A stretch of 11,440 nt of DNA. Origin: Deltaproteobacteria bacterium. Lineage in GTDB: Bacteria; Desulfobacterota; Binatia; Binatales; Binataceae. The number at the start of each line of letters is the position of its first letter. Within the stretch, counting starts at the first letter, position 1. Positions 1-6,478 of the stretch are shown piece after piece. The stretch lies in NCBI GenBank assembly GCA_021780585.1, contig JAJXYM010000014.1, positions 1 to 11,440 of the forward strand, read 5' to 3'. A program made the translations under genes and the position numbers. The notes under the pieces were generated by a model that was not told the DNA's origin, ran no database searches, and saw only the letters and a list, made by a program, of their open reading frames with translations.

Positions 1-386
1 CGCAGGTCGCCCGCGTCGTCCGCGCCGAGGCGCTGTCGGTTTCGCGCCGCGATTTCGTGGTCGCCGCGCGTGCGCTCGGCGCCACGCCGGCGCGCCTGAT
101 CCTGCGCCACGTCGCGCCCAACGTGATGCCGATTATCGTCGTGATGGCGGCGTTAGGCACGTCCGGCACCCTTCTGCTCGACGCCGGACTGTCGTTTCTG
201 ACGCTCGGCGTGCCGCCGCCCACGCCAAGCTGGGGCCGCATGATCGAGGAATCGACCGCCTACTTCCGCACCGCGCCGTGGCTCGCGATTTTCCCCGGTG
301 TCGCAATCCTTTACGCTGTGATGGGCTTCAATCTGCTCGGCCACGGCTATCTCCGCCGCCGCGGAGGCCGCGCGACCGCGCGCTAA
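1..386 (+). CDS. ABC transporter permease, DppC/OppC type (5'-truncated)
   Basis: This is the C-terminal 128 codons of an inner-membrane permease of a peptide/nickel-type ABC importer; the first complete codon is at position 3 and the N-terminus lies off the window. What is visible is the EAA-loop region (DFVVAARALGATPARLILRH, followed by APN), which in this family contacts the ATPase subunits, then a hydrophobic helix (PIIVVMAALGTSGTLLL), the family-typical AGLSFLTLGVPPPTPSWGRMI segment, and a last membrane helix (WLAIFPGVAILYAVMGFNLLG) before a basic tail and TAA. These features match the DppC branch (BPD_transp_1) rather than other ABC permeases. The substrate-binding protein starts 4 bases after the stop, so the two are surely one transport operon. 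The substrate (oligopeptide, nickel or other) cannot be read from this fragment. Confidence 0.93.
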   Translation, partial: QVARVVRAEALSVSRRDFVVAARALGATPARLILRHVAPNVMPIIVVMAALGTSGTLLLDAGLSFLTLGVPPPTPSWGRMIEESTAYFRTAPWLAIFPGVAILYAVMGFNLLGHGYLRRRGGRATAR

Positions 387-390
387 CGCA

Positions 391-2043
391 ATGGCCGCGC
401 CGAGCGCAATTCCGACCTTCCGCCGGCGCCGCGTCCGCGCACGTCCGCGCGCGCTTCGCGCCGCGATCGCGCTCGCCGCCACGCTGATTCTGTCCGGATG
501 CCGCGCCGGAACGCCGCCGCCCGCCTTTCCGCCCGGCGCGCAGGTGCTCCAGCTCGCCGCCCTCGACGACGTTCCCACGCTCGATCCCGCCGCCGGCTAC
601 GACGTCGACTCCTGGATGTTCGAGCAGATGCTCTTCGATACGCTGATTCGCTACAGCGACTCCGGCGTCGATCTCGTCCCCGACCTCGCGATCTCATGGG
701 CGGCCTCGCCCGACGCTACCGTCTTCACCTTCCATCTGCGCCGCGACGCCCGCTTCACCAACGGCCGCGTCGTCACCAGCGCCGATTTCAAGTTCGCGAT
801 CGAACGCGTCCTCGATCCGAAAACCCGCTCCAAAGGGATGGAGTATTACCGCGGAATCGCCGGCGCCGCCGATTTCGTCGCCGGTCGCGCCCAAGCGCTC
901 GCGGGTATCGAAACCCCCGACCCGTGGACGATCGTCTTTCGCCTGACCGCGCCCGATCCGATCTTTCCGCACAAGCTCGCGATGCCCTTCGCGGCCGCCG
1001 TCCCGCACGAAGTCGTCGCCCGTTACGGCGACGATTTCTCCCGCCACGTGGTCGGCAGCGGCCCCTTCATGCTGCGCCAATGGATCGGCGGTCAGCGTAT
1101 CGTCCTGGTCCGCAATCCGGGCTATTTCGTCAAGGGCCGGCCCCGGCTCGACGCCGTGGTCGAAGCGATCGGCGTCAACGAAGACCTGCAATGGTTGCGC
1201 TTCGAAGCCGGCGCGATTGACCTTTCGGCGATTCCGCCCGCGGTCTTTCCCTACGTCGTCAAAACTCCGCGCCTCAACGCCCTCACGATGCGTATCGTGA
1301 CGATGACCACGCGCTATCTCGGGATGAACTGCCGGATGGCGCCGTTTACCGACGTTCGCGTCCGCCGCGCGATGAATTACGCCGTCGACAAGCGCAAGCT
1401 CGTCGCCGTCATCAACGGCCGCGGGATCCCCGCCAATGGCGTCCTGCCGCCGTCTTTGCCCGGCTACGATTCCACGCTGACTGGCTATCCCTACGATCCC
1501 GCGCGCGCCCGCGCCCTGCTCGAACAGGCCGGCTATCCGCACGGCTTCTCCGCCACGCTCTGGATGCCCGCCGATCAGACCATGATGATCCTCGGCCAAT
1601 CGGTGCAGCAGGACCTCGCCCTGGTCGGCGTCGATTTGCGGCTCAAGCCGGTCGCCTTCGCGCCCTTCCTCGAAGCGATTCGCCAACCTCAAACCGTGCC
1701 GCTATTCTTCTCCGGATGGGAGGCCGATTTTCCCGATCCGGCCAATTTCCTCGAGGTGCTGCTGGCGCGTTCGCAATGGGGCGCCAACAACGATTCGTGG
1801 TTTTACGATCCGCGCTTCGACACGCTCCTCGCCCAGGCCGCGCCCGTCGCCGATCCCGCGCGCCGCTACGCCATCTATCGCGAGGCCCAGCGGATCGCCG
1901 TCGCCGACGCTCCCTGGGTCTTTCTCTATTTCCCGGTGACGTGGGAAATCCGCCAGCCCTGGATGCATGGCCTTGTCCTCAATCCGATGCGTCCCGCCCG
2001 GCTCGATACCGTCTGGCTCTCGCCTCATCCGGGCGCAAAATGA
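391..2043 (+). CDS. ABC transporter substrate-binding lipoprotein, family 5 (DppA/OppA type)
   Basis: A 550-residue extracytoplasmic solute receptor that would deliver ligand to the permease encoded just upstream. The N-terminus is very Arg-rich (about residues 11-23), then hydrophobic, ending in a lipobox LSGC with the lipidated Cys at residue 37, so the mature protein is a lipoprotein. SBP_bac_5 hallmarks follow: a start such as VPTLDPAAGYDVDSWMFEQM, then FTFHLRRDARFTNGRVVTSADF near residues 110-130, the VGSGPFMLRQW segment, and the C-terminal ADFPDPANFL region. Length fits the 500-560 residues usual for the family. No good Shine-Dalgarno precedes the ATG; the 4-base gap to the permease stop suggests translational coupling. 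No other in-frame start retains the signal peptide. The family binds di- and oligopeptides, nickel, haem or sugars, so the ligand is not assigned. Confidence 0.94.
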   Translation: MAAPSAIPTFRRRRVRARPRALRAAIALAATLILSGCRAGTPPPAFPPGAQVLQLAALDDVPTLDPAAGYDVDSWMFEQMLFDTLIRYSDSGVDLVPDLAISWAASPDATVFTFHLRRDARFTNGRVVTSADFKFAIERVLDPKTRSKGMEYYRGIAGAADFVAGRAQALAGIETPDPWTIVFRLTAPDPIFPHKLAMPFAAAVPHEVVARYGDDFSRHVVGSGPFMLRQWIGGQRIVLVRNPGYFVKGRPRLDAVVEAIGVNEDLQWLRFEAGAIDLSAIPPAVFPYVVKTPRLNALTMRIVTMTTRYLGMNCRMAPFTDVRVRRAMNYAVDKRKLVAVINGRGIPANGVLPPSLPGYDSTLTGYPYDPARARALLEQAGYPHGFSATLWMPADQTMMILGQSVQQDLALVGVDLRLKPVAFAPFLEAIRQPQTVPLFFSGWEADFPDPANFLEVLLARSQWGANNDSWFYDPRFDTLLAQAAPVADPARRYAIYREAQRIAVADAPWVFLYFPVTWEIRQPWMHGLVLNPMRPARLDTVWLSPHPGAK

Positions 2044-2061
2044 TTTCGAGGAGCCGTCCCG

Positions 2062-2739
2062 ATGCGTCCTGATTCTCCCCCTTACGCCGCCGCCGCCCGG
2101 CGCCATCTCACCGAGGCCGATCCCGCGCTGGCCCGCGTGATCGCGGAGATTGGACCGGTGAAATTCGTCCATCGCCGCGAACGTTTTCCCGCCCTCGTCC
2201 GCGCGATTATCTTCCAGCAGCTCGCCGGCGCGGCCGCCGCCGCGATCCTCGAGCGCTTCATCCGCGCGACCGGCGCCGGCCGCTTCCCGACGCCCGCGCA
2301 AGTCCTCGCCGCCAGCGACGAAACCTTGCGCGCGGCCGGCCTTTCACGCGGCAAGATGGCTTATCTTCGCGATCTCGCCACCCACGTCCAGAACGGCTCG
2401 ATCAACTTCCATCGCTTTCCCCGCATGTCCGACGACGAAATCGTCGAGCATCTCACCGCCGTCAACGGCATCGGCCGCTGGACCGCCGAAATGTTCCTGA
2501 TGTTCAATCTGCTGCGGCCCGACGTCCTGCCGGTCGGCGACCTCGGCGTGCGCAACGCCGCCGGCCGGCTTTACGCGATGGCGAAACCGCCGACGCCCAC
2601 CGAACTGCGCGAAATCGGCGAACGCTGGCGACCCTTTCGCTCCGCCGCTTCATGGTATCTCTGGCAAAGCCTGCGCATCGTCACCCCTGATACGCCCGCA
2701 CCCGCCGCGCCTAAACCCCGCCGCAAGGTCAAGACATGA
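2062..2739 (+). CDS. DNA-3-methyladenine glycosylase II, AlkA-like (HhH-GPD superfamily)
   Basis: A 225-residue base-excision-repair glycosylase that should hydrolyse the N-glycosidic bond of alkylated purines in the cytoplasm. The first conserved block is RAIIFQQLAG (residues 47-56), typical of AlkA/MAG proteins. Next come the LSRGKMAYLRDLA segment (about 94-106) and the helix-hairpin-helix LTAVNGIGRWTAEMFLMF (131-148). The catalytic aspartate is D160 in LPVGDLGVRN. The late SWYLWQS motif is also family-typical. It lacks the N-terminal TBP-like domain of E. coli AlkA (282 residues), so it resembles the compact yeast MAG1/AlkA2 form. A clear GAGGAG at 2048-2053 sits 8 bases before the ATG, 18 bases after the transporter gene. 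The C-terminus is a Pro/Lys/Arg tail. Its stop overlaps the next gene (ATGA). Repair function is well supported; substrate range is inferred. Confidence 0.93.
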   Translation: MRPDSPPYAAAARRHLTEADPALARVIAEIGPVKFVHRRERFPALVRAIIFQQLAGAAAAAILERFIRATGAGRFPTPAQVLAASDETLRAAGLSRGKMAYLRDLATHVQNGSINFHRFPRMSDDEIVEHLTAVNGIGRWTAEMFLMFNLLRPDVLPVGDLGVRNAAGRLYAMAKPPTPTELREIGERWRPFRSAASWYLWQSLRIVTPDTPAPAAPKPRRKVKT

Positions 2740-3302
2740 TGCTTCGCGCCGCGATCCTCGCGGTCGCGATCGCGCTAACGGCCGTCGCGACCGGCGCGCG
2801 GTCCGTCGCACGCGCCCAGCCAACCGCGCCGACCTATCGTGAGTTTATCGATCGCATTCGCCATTGCGACCTCGAGACCGGCCGCGGCGCGCCCCCGCCC
2901 GACGCCGCGCTGATTCCGTCGCGCCTCGGCCAATGGAACCGCTGCATGGCGCCCGTCGCCGATCGCATCACGCCCGCGCAACGCGAGGCGCTCGCCGCCG
3001 GGATGCGCTCGTGCAATACGACGGCGCCCTATGCGATCCGTCCCGGCGACAATATCGCCTGCATCCGTCATGTCATTCGCGGCGTCTTCGCCGGTCCCGT
3101 CGATCCGCGCGCGCGCTCCCGGATGGTCGGCGCGGAAATCGCCGGCCGATGCCAACAGCGCTATCCCGCCGACGATTCCGCCCAGCTCAAATGCATCCGC
3201 GCCGGACTCCGCCGCTTCTCGGCTTCTGACTTTCGCGACGGCGACAATCCGCCGCCGCCAGCTCCCACCGCGGCCATTCCCACCGCGCCGGCCGCGCGCT
3301 GA
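2736..3302 (+). CDS. secreted six-cysteine hypothetical protein
   Basis: I do not recognise a named family. The 188-residue product begins with a typical signal peptide: Met-Met-Leu-Arg, a hydrophobic stretch to about residue 19, and a likely signal peptidase I site after A27 (ARA before QPT). It would act in the periplasm or outside the cell. The mature part has six cysteines, at 44, 70, 93, 109, 139 and 153, suggesting three disulfides. Two segments look like internal repeats: C93-x15-C109 followed by IRHVIRG, and C139-x13-C153 followed by IRAGLRR. The C-terminus (about 171-188) is a low-complexity Pro/Ala tail. The start overlaps the glycosylase stop by 4 bases (ATGA), with AAGG at 2725-2728 seven bases upstream, so translation is coupled. 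A second ATG follows directly at 2739. Function unknown. Confidence 0.8.
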   Translation: MMLRAAILAVAIALTAVATGARSVARAQPTAPTYREFIDRIRHCDLETGRGAPPPDAALIPSRLGQWNRCMAPVADRITPAQREALAAGMRSCNTTAPYAIRPGDNIACIRHVIRGVFAGPVDPRARSRMVGAEIAGRCQQRYPADDSAQLKCIRAGLRRFSASDFRDGDNPPPPAPTAAIPTAPAAR

Positions 3303-3333
3303 CGTTTCGCGCGCTCACGCACGGCGCGAAGCG
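3303..3333 (+). terminator. hairpin directly after the operon stop codon
   Basis: A 10-bp stem, with one G-U pair, joins 3303-3312 (CGTTTCGCGC) to 3324-3333 (GCGCGAAGCG) around an 11-base loop. It begins on the base after the TGA of the six-cysteine gene. No T-tract follows, so it is not a textbook intrinsic terminator. It may protect the 3' end or work with Rho. It lies between convergent genes. Confidence 0.4.
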
Positions 3334-3415
3334 CACCGCCGCGGCCGTTTGCGCCGGCGCCGATAGGTCTTAATCGCAGGGAAAAGTGTCGCTGAACGAA
3401 AATGGACGTCGCGGC

Positions 3416-4216
3416 TTACGGATAGCCGCCGTACCCACCGTAGCCGCCATATCCACCGTAACCACCGTAACCGTAACTCGGATAGACTCCGCCATAGCCG
3501 CCGTAACCTCCGGCGCCGCCCAGCGCCAGCGCGCCCACCGCCAGCGCCGCGATTCCCACGATCGGTCCGATCGCACTGATCCAGCCCCCGCTGGCGCTGC
3601 CGCTCGCGCCCGGCGTCGCGGCCGCATAGGTGGCGGGATTCTGATTGGCCTCGTAGCCCTGGATATTCCCGACGCCGGCCGGCGGCGGCGCATTGCTCTC
3701 GGTCCCGCCCGCCGACGCGATCAAGGCGCCCGATGGCGCCGGCGCATGCATCCGCGCCAACGCCGGCTGCACGCTTATCCGGTTGGTGATTTCGATCGAC
3801 GAATTGTCGACGAAATCCGCTGTCTTGCGCACCGCGTCGGCCTTGCCGTAATCGGTCGCCGTGAAGCCGTAGAGTATCACCTTGCGGCTGCCGTCCGCGT
3901 TGGTCACGACGTCCGCGCCCACCAGCGGCAAGCGATGATGCTTAAGATAGGTCGTGAGGGCGCCAGCCAGCGCCGAATCCGAAAGCGCGGCCGCGTCCAC
4001 GCTGGTCGCGCCGCCGCCGCCGCCGCCGGATCCGTAACTTCCGCCGCCCGCGCCGTACCCGGTCGGACTAAGGCCCGCGCCGCCGCTGTAGCCTGATCCG
4101 CCGACCGGCGCGCTCGAATATCCGGAAACGTTGGGATAACCCGGCGGCCCGAGGCATCCGCAGCAATTCTGCAAAATCAACAGCGCGGCCAGCGCCACGC
4201 CCAGCATCCGAGTCAC
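3416..4216 (-). CDS. BON-like lipoprotein with Gly/Tyr-repeat C-terminus
   Basis: I choose the GTG at 4216: AGGA lies 8 bases upstream, and the resulting 266-residue protein begins MTRMLGVALAALLILQ and runs into a cysteine cluster (C18, C19, C21), a lipoprotein-like signal. Longer in-frame starts would run into the divergent gene. A Gly/Ser/Tyr-rich linker follows (about 24-70). Residues 77-152 look like a BON domain: an ALSDSALAGALTTYL helix, strands with DGSRKVILYGF, a KADAVRKTADFV helix, and IEITNRISV. BON domains are found in periplasmic and membrane-associated proteins. After an Ala/Pro linker comes a hydrophobic helix (about 212-234, ISAIGPIVGIAALAVGALAL), then a tail of GGY units to the end. 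This suggests an envelope protein anchored at both ends. No partner is evident; the neighbours are convergent and divergent. The BON call is from pattern, not a search. Confidence 0.72.
   Translation of the reverse strand: MTRMLGVALAALLILQNCCGCLGPPGYPNVSGYSSAPVGGSGYSGGAGLSPTGYGAGGGSYGSGGGGGGATSVDAAALSDSALAGALTTYLKHHRLPLVGADVVTNADGSRKVILYGFTATDYGKADAVRKTADFVDNSSIEITNRISVQPALARMHAPAPSGALIASAGGTESNAPPPAGVGNIQGYEANQNPATYAAATPGASGSASGGWISAIGPIVGIAALAVGALALGGAGGYGGYGGVYPSYGYGGYGGYGGYGGYGGYP
3422..3511. repeat. 9-bp coding tandem repeat (Tyr-Gly-Gly units)
   Basis: Read on the + strand, imperfect 9-mers such as ATAGCCGCC, GTACCCACC, GTAGCCGCC, ATATCCACC and GTAACCACC run back to back over 3422-3466, with a second short cluster at 3494-3511. 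On the coding (-) strand each unit is Gly-Gly-Tyr. Third positions vary more than the amino acids, so the protein repeat seems maintained by selection rather than very recent slippage. Length may vary between strains. Confidence 0.85.
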
Positions 4217-4340
4217 AATTACGATCCTAGCCCCGCCGCTCCACCTCCGGCAATCGCCGCCCCGGCGTCCGCCAGGCGTCATTTCGAACCGCCTCCCGGT
4301 CCGAAGATATGAACAACGCCGGCCTCCCCTGGACTCAAGG

Positions 4341-4420
4341 TTGACATGCGTATTGCGGTTGCAAACCATCCACTGGTGGCGCCAGCCTGATTCACGAATC
4401 GAAATGCCTGCGAGGAAAAC
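4341..4420 (+). promoter_or_regulatory. candidate promoter and ribosome binding site for the PNPOx gene
   Basis: A perfect TTGACA -35 box lies at 4341-4346. At the ideal 17-base spacing the -10 position (4364-4369, AACCAT) matches the consensus at only three bases, so an activator may be needed or the -35 match may be chance. GGTT-GCA-AACC at 4357-4367 is a small inverted repeat inside the spacer. A clear GAGGA (4412-4416) precedes the ATG at 4421. Confidence 0.35.
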
Positions 4421-5077
4421 ATGAGCGCAATTTACGGCGACCAGCATCGTGCCCTGCAGGAGACGTTCGACACCACGCGTTTGGCCGATCGGATCGAGGG
4501 AGCCATCGTGCGACCGGATATTCCGCACGAGCATAAGGCATTTATCGAAAGCCGCGATATGTTCTTCCTCACCTCGGTCGATCATCGCGGCTATCCCACC
4601 TGCTCCTACAAAGGGGGCGCGCCCGGCTTCGTCAAAGTGATCGACGAAAAGACCATCGCGTTCCCCAGTTACAACGGCAACGGCATGTTTCTATCGATGG
4701 GCAATATTCTCACCAATCAGAAAGTCGGCATGTTGTTCATCGACTTCGAGACGCCCCATCGGGTGCGGGTGCATGGCGTCGCGAGCATCGATCGGAATGA
4801 TCCTCTGCTTGCGGACTTCCCCGGCGCGGAGCTGGTCGTGCGGGTTACGGTCAGCGAAACCTTTATCAATTGCCCGCGCTATATACACGAGTACCGGCGC
4901 GTGCGGACTTCGAAATATGCCCCGCAAGCGGGCTGCAATGCGCCGCCGCCGCAATGGAAGCGTATCGATGCGATGCAGGACGTACTGCCCGAGCGTGAGA
5001 AAGACGTCGCCAAAGAACTCGGCGGCACTATCACCTTTGAAGATTACGCGGCTCTGGTGAGGAAGGGCGAGGGATGA
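4421..5077 (+). CDS. pyridoxamine 5'-phosphate oxidase-fold flavoprotein
   Basis: A 218-residue cytoplasmic protein of the split-barrel FMN-binding group (Putative_PNPOx family). After an N-terminal helical stretch (1-45), the barrel starts with MFFLTSVDHRGYPTCSYKGG (47-66), then GFVKVIDEKTIAFPSYNGNG (69-88). The conserved SMGNILTNQKVGMLFIDFE (92-110) and RVRVHGVASI (114-123) follow. FINCPRYIHEY (148-158) recalls the C-terminal part of proteins annotated as PNPOx-family. It is too diverged from true PdxH (no PdxH-type C-terminal RRLAP signature seen) to claim pyridoxal phosphate synthesis. Members of this group use FMN or F420 in redox reactions on varied substrates, so the reaction is unassigned. 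GAGGA with 4-base spacing decides the start. It stands alone, divergent from the BON lipoprotein, and is followed by 370 non-coding bases. Confidence 0.87.
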   Translation: MSAIYGDQHRALQETFDTTRLADRIEGAIVRPDIPHEHKAFIESRDMFFLTSVDHRGYPTCSYKGGAPGFVKVIDEKTIAFPSYNGNGMFLSMGNILTNQKVGMLFIDFETPHRVRVHGVASIDRNDPLLADFPGAELVVRVTVSETFINCPRYIHEYRRVRTSKYAPQAGCNAPPPQWKRIDAMQDVLPEREKDVAKELGGTITFEDYAALVRKGEG

Positions 5078-5268
5078 TCGCGGATCTGGCGGCATAGCGA
5101 TCGCATCCGCGGCTGGACTCGCGATCGCGATTCAATGCGAATTCGCAATCCGAATTCCTTGTCGTTCGGAATATATTTATTGTCATTCTGGGAGTTTGTG
5201 AATGCTTTGAGGCGCGACCTTCGCCATAACGTTCGCCAGCCAAATATTTCAAGCGCCAAGCTCATTTT

Positions 5269-5294
5269 TGTCATTCTGAGCGCAGCGAAGAATC
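5269..5294 (+). repeat. widely dispersed 26-bp intergenic repeat
   Basis: The 26 bases begin TGTCATTCTGAGCGCAGC and end GAAGAATC. I recognise this sequence, and its near variant with GAAGC in the middle, as one that recurs between genes in many unrelated environmental bacteria, where it often yields spurious proteins containing ILSAAKNP. A partial copy, TGTCATTCTG followed by GGAG, lies 88 bases upstream at 5181-5190. The nature of the element (mobile, structural or processing site) is unknown to me. Confidence 0.6.
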
Positions 5295-5410
5295 CGCTTT
5301 GCCTCGATATATTGAGAAATGTCGACGCGACCTCTCCACACTGGGTATTGTCGCTGAGCGGCTTCGTATTACCTCCGCGCTTGACCCTGACGATTTCGAC
5401 GCGCCGAGCA

Positions 5411-5439
5411 TTCGCTTGGACGAATGCTGATGCGATAAT
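5411..5439 (+). promoter_or_regulatory. candidate pyrF promoter, possibly giving a leaderless mRNA
   Basis: An extended -10 element, TGC followed by GATAAT (5431-5439), lies 17 bases downstream of a weak -35, TTCGCT (5411-5416). Transcription would begin about seven bases after the -10, at roughly 5446, which is exactly the GTG-ATG pair that opens pyrF. No Shine-Dalgarno is visible, consistent with a leaderless transcript. Confidence 0.4.
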
Positions 5440-5448
5440 AGCGGCGTG

Positions 5449-6324
5449 ATGGACCTGGTCGAGAAAATCATCGCCGCCCAGCGCGCCAAACGCACCCTCG
5501 CCGTGCTCGGCGTCGATCCGCAACTGGACTCGAAGGCCGCGCCCGGCGTTCCCGCCGGCTACACGCTCGAACGCTTCTGCTGCGAGATCGTCGAAGCCTG
5601 TGCGCCCTATATCGCCGCGATCAAGCCGCAGCTCGCCTTCTTCGAGGCGCGCGGACTCGCCGGGATGCGCGCGTTCGCCGAGGTGCTCCGCCTCGCCCGT
5701 TCGCTCGGCCTGGTGACGATCGCCGACGCCAAACGCGGCGATATCGGCACGACCTCGGCCGCCTACGCCGAGGCGTTTCTGGGCGACGGCGATTTCGCCT
5801 GCGACGCGATCACGGTGAATCCCTACCTCGGCAGCGACGCGCTCGCGCCGTTCGTCGCGCGCGTGCGTGCGGGCCGCGGACTCTTCGTGCTGGTCAAGAC
5901 CTCGAATCCCTCCTCCGGCGAATTTCAGGACCTCGCCGCGCCCGCGCGTCCGCTGTGGGAAGCGGTGGCGGCGCGCGTCCATGGATGGGGCGGCGACTTC
6001 GTCGGCGCGTCCGGACTCTCTCCGGTCGGCGCGGTGGTCGGCGCGACCTATCCCGAACATGCCGCGCGCGCCCGTGAACTGATGCCGCACGCGATAATCC
6101 TTGTCCCCGGCTACGGCGCGCAAGGCGCGTCCGCCGCCGACGCGATCGTCGCCGCGCGCCCCGACGGTCTCGGCGCGATCGTCAACGCCAGCCGCTCCCT
6201 GATGTACGCCTTCGCCAAACGTCCGGGCGCGACTCCCGGCGCGGCCGCGGCCGCCGCCGCGCTCGCGATGCGCGACGAGCTCAACGCCGCGCTTCTCGCC
6301 GCCGGCAAGAACGCGCCGGCCTGA
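5449..6324 (+). CDS. pyrF: orotidine 5'-phosphate decarboxylase, type 2
   Basis: Catalyses the last step of de novo UMP synthesis, decarboxylating OMP to UMP in the cytoplasm. It is the longer type 2 form (291 residues from the ATG; classical E. coli PyrF is about 245). Counting from the GTG at 5446 one codon upstream, GVDPQLD is at 22-28 and AIKPQLAFFE at 58-67. The catalytic quartet is K60, D94, K96 and D99, within the signature TIADAKRGDIGTTSAAYAEA (91-110). ITVNPYLGSDAL (122-133), LVKTSNPSSGEFQ (149-161) and the phosphate-binding LVPGYGAQGA (219-228) follow. GTG at 5446 and ATG at 5449 are adjacent; neither has a Shine-Dalgarno, and ATG is preferred by codon. It is a single gene, with the next gene convergent. 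No other pyrimidine gene is nearby. The assignment is firm. Confidence 0.96.
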   Translation: MDLVEKIIAAQRAKRTLAVLGVDPQLDSKAAPGVPAGYTLERFCCEIVEACAPYIAAIKPQLAFFEARGLAGMRAFAEVLRLARSLGLVTIADAKRGDIGTTSAAYAEAFLGDGDFACDAITVNPYLGSDALAPFVARVRAGRGLFVLVKTSNPSSGEFQDLAAPARPLWEAVAARVHGWGGDFVGASGLSPVGAVVGATYPEHAARARELMPHAIILVPGYGAQGASAADAIVAARPDGLGAIVNASRSLMYAFAKRPGATPGAAAAAAALAMRDELNAALLAAGKNAPA

Positions 6325-6403
6325 GACGAATTCCGCTCGTGCCAGCAATGCCCCGGCGCGCCGTCGTCTGACGGGAAGCGGGCGAAGCGAAGCCGCGTCA
6401 ATG

Positions 6404-6441
6404 AAAAAGGCCGCCCGCCACATCTCGTGACGCGCGGCCTT
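6404..6441 (-). terminator. intrinsic terminator of the ferritin-like gene
   Basis: On the minus strand AAGGCCGC (6441-6434) pairs perfectly with GCGGCCTT (6414-6407), an 8-bp GC-rich stem around a 19-base loop, followed by a run of T (6408-6404). It lies 37 bases past the stop of the minus-strand gene. The + strand has no T-run after the stem, so it probably does not serve pyrF. An alternative stem pairs CGCGTCA (6394-6400) with TGACGCG (6428-6434). Confidence 0.8.
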
Positions 6442-6478
6442 GACGCCGGTGGCGACAGCCGCCTCGGCGACCGGAAAG

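Larger units (their letters stand above)
5078..5448. other. gene-free intergenic region with palindromes and dispersed repeat
   Basis: No credible gene lies here. It is visibly more AT-rich than the flanks. It holds two copies of the 8-bp palindrome GCGATCGC (5097-5104 and 5121-5128), a 12-bp perfect palindrome TGCGAATTCGCA (5136-5147), two copies of TGTCATTCTG (5181-5190 and 5269-5278), the second part of a longer known repeat, and the likely pyrF promoter at its right end. No tRNA or riboswitch fold was recognised. Confidence 0.7.

Noticed and set aside
3422..3511. Possible CRISPR-like array or microsatellite
   Set aside because: Units are 9 bp, contiguous without spacers, and encode Gly-Gly-Tyr within a gene. 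No CRISPR array is present in the window.
4217..4585. Upstream extension of the BON-like lipoprotein to an ATG at 4585
   Set aside because: It would overlap the divergent PNPOx gene and bury the lipoprotein-type signal at residue 124. GTG at 4216 has a well-placed AGGA.
5135..5449. Plus-strand frame of 104 codons before pyrF
   Set aside because: It includes the dispersed repeat translated as ILSAAKNP, a known source of false proteins, and has no ribosome binding site or domain.
5044..6423. Minus-strand open frame of 459 codons opposite pyrF
   Set aside because: Antisense to pyrF with low-complexity Arg/Gly/Ala content, and it runs through the intergenic repeat. No protein features.
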